NCBI GenBank assembly: GCA_036166735.1
Contig: JAYZHG010000110.1
Coordinates: 1-24,314 of the forward strand
DNA from: JAPYTU01 sp036166735
GTDB lineage: Bacteria > Bacteroidota > Bacteroidia > Cytophagales > MED-G16
Length of the DNA: 24,314 nucleotides
Reading direction: 5' to 3'
The notes under the pieces are model-generated. The model had not been told where the DNA came from and did no database searches. It worked only from the letters and a program-made list of their open reading frames with translations. Shown piece after piece: positions 24,292-24,314 of this stretch (its first letter is position 1; each line of letters starts with the position of its first letter). The translations under genes were made by a program, and so were the position numbers.

Positions 24292-24314
24292 TATTTTTTT
24301 AAATAAGAAATTAT

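Noticed and set aside
1..24314. Defence system, CRISPR array, prophage, insertion sequence or other mobile cassette
   Set aside because: No transposase, integrase, cas gene, spaced repeat array, terminal inverted repeats or toxin-antitoxin pair was seen. Codon and base composition look uniform across the window.

Overview
The window is about 24.3 kb of very AT-rich (roughly 70 percent or more A+T by eye), densely packed bacterial chromosome. It most likely comes from a member of the Bacteroidota, probably a streamlined flavobacterium-like lineage. The direct evidence is a type IX secretion (T9SS) type A sorting domain on one nuclease, a CHU_C-type (gliding-motility-associated) C-terminal domain on a large secreted protein, a single-chain PurL, an L25/CTC protein with a long tail, many Sec signal peptides ending in SQ, and several matches to the Bacteroidota promoter consensus (-33 TTTG, about 19 nt, -7 TAnnTTTG). 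No mobile element, CRISPR array, rRNA or integrase is visible. No non-coding stretch exceeds 142 bases.

Layout. 1-4134 (plus strand): the end of purL, then tRNA-Gln(UUG), prs, rplY/ctc and pth, a nucleotide-synthesis and translation block. 4131-13737 (minus strand, read right to left): a translationally coupled pair of secreted endonuclease/exonuclease/phosphatase (EEP) family proteins, a 942-residue CHU_C surface protein overlapping a DCC/DUF393 gene, then fabD, a 2,4-dienoyl-CoA-reductase-like SDR and metG. 13831-17347 (plus): a textbook promoter followed by sdhC-sdhA-sdhB. 17355-19605: a sugar-porter MFS gene and a ROK sugar kinase, divergent over 43 bp. 19608-21117: a secreted LamG-like protein and an SGNH hydrolase whose start codons overlap head to head. 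21114-24263 (minus): a 1049-residue secreted sortilin/BNR-repeat protein.

The housekeeping genes are ordinary. The most interesting part is the sdh operon. Its membrane subunit is not the usual Bacteroidota b558 cytochrome. It resembles the membrane subunit of mycobacterial-type Sdh1 and carries a Cys/His cluster in or next to transmembrane segment 4 that could bind an extra Fe-S centre. SdhB also resembles the Sdh1 form. A second notable feature is extreme compaction: all four convergent gene pairs overlap or lie within 7 nt, and two divergent pairs have 43 bp or no spacer, so promoters must lie inside neighbouring genes.

The accessory genes suggest a heterotroph that degrades extracellular DNA or nucleotides (two EEP proteins), takes up and phosphorylates a sugar (MFS plus ROK), displays surface proteins, and respires with an unusual succinate:quinone oxidoreductase.
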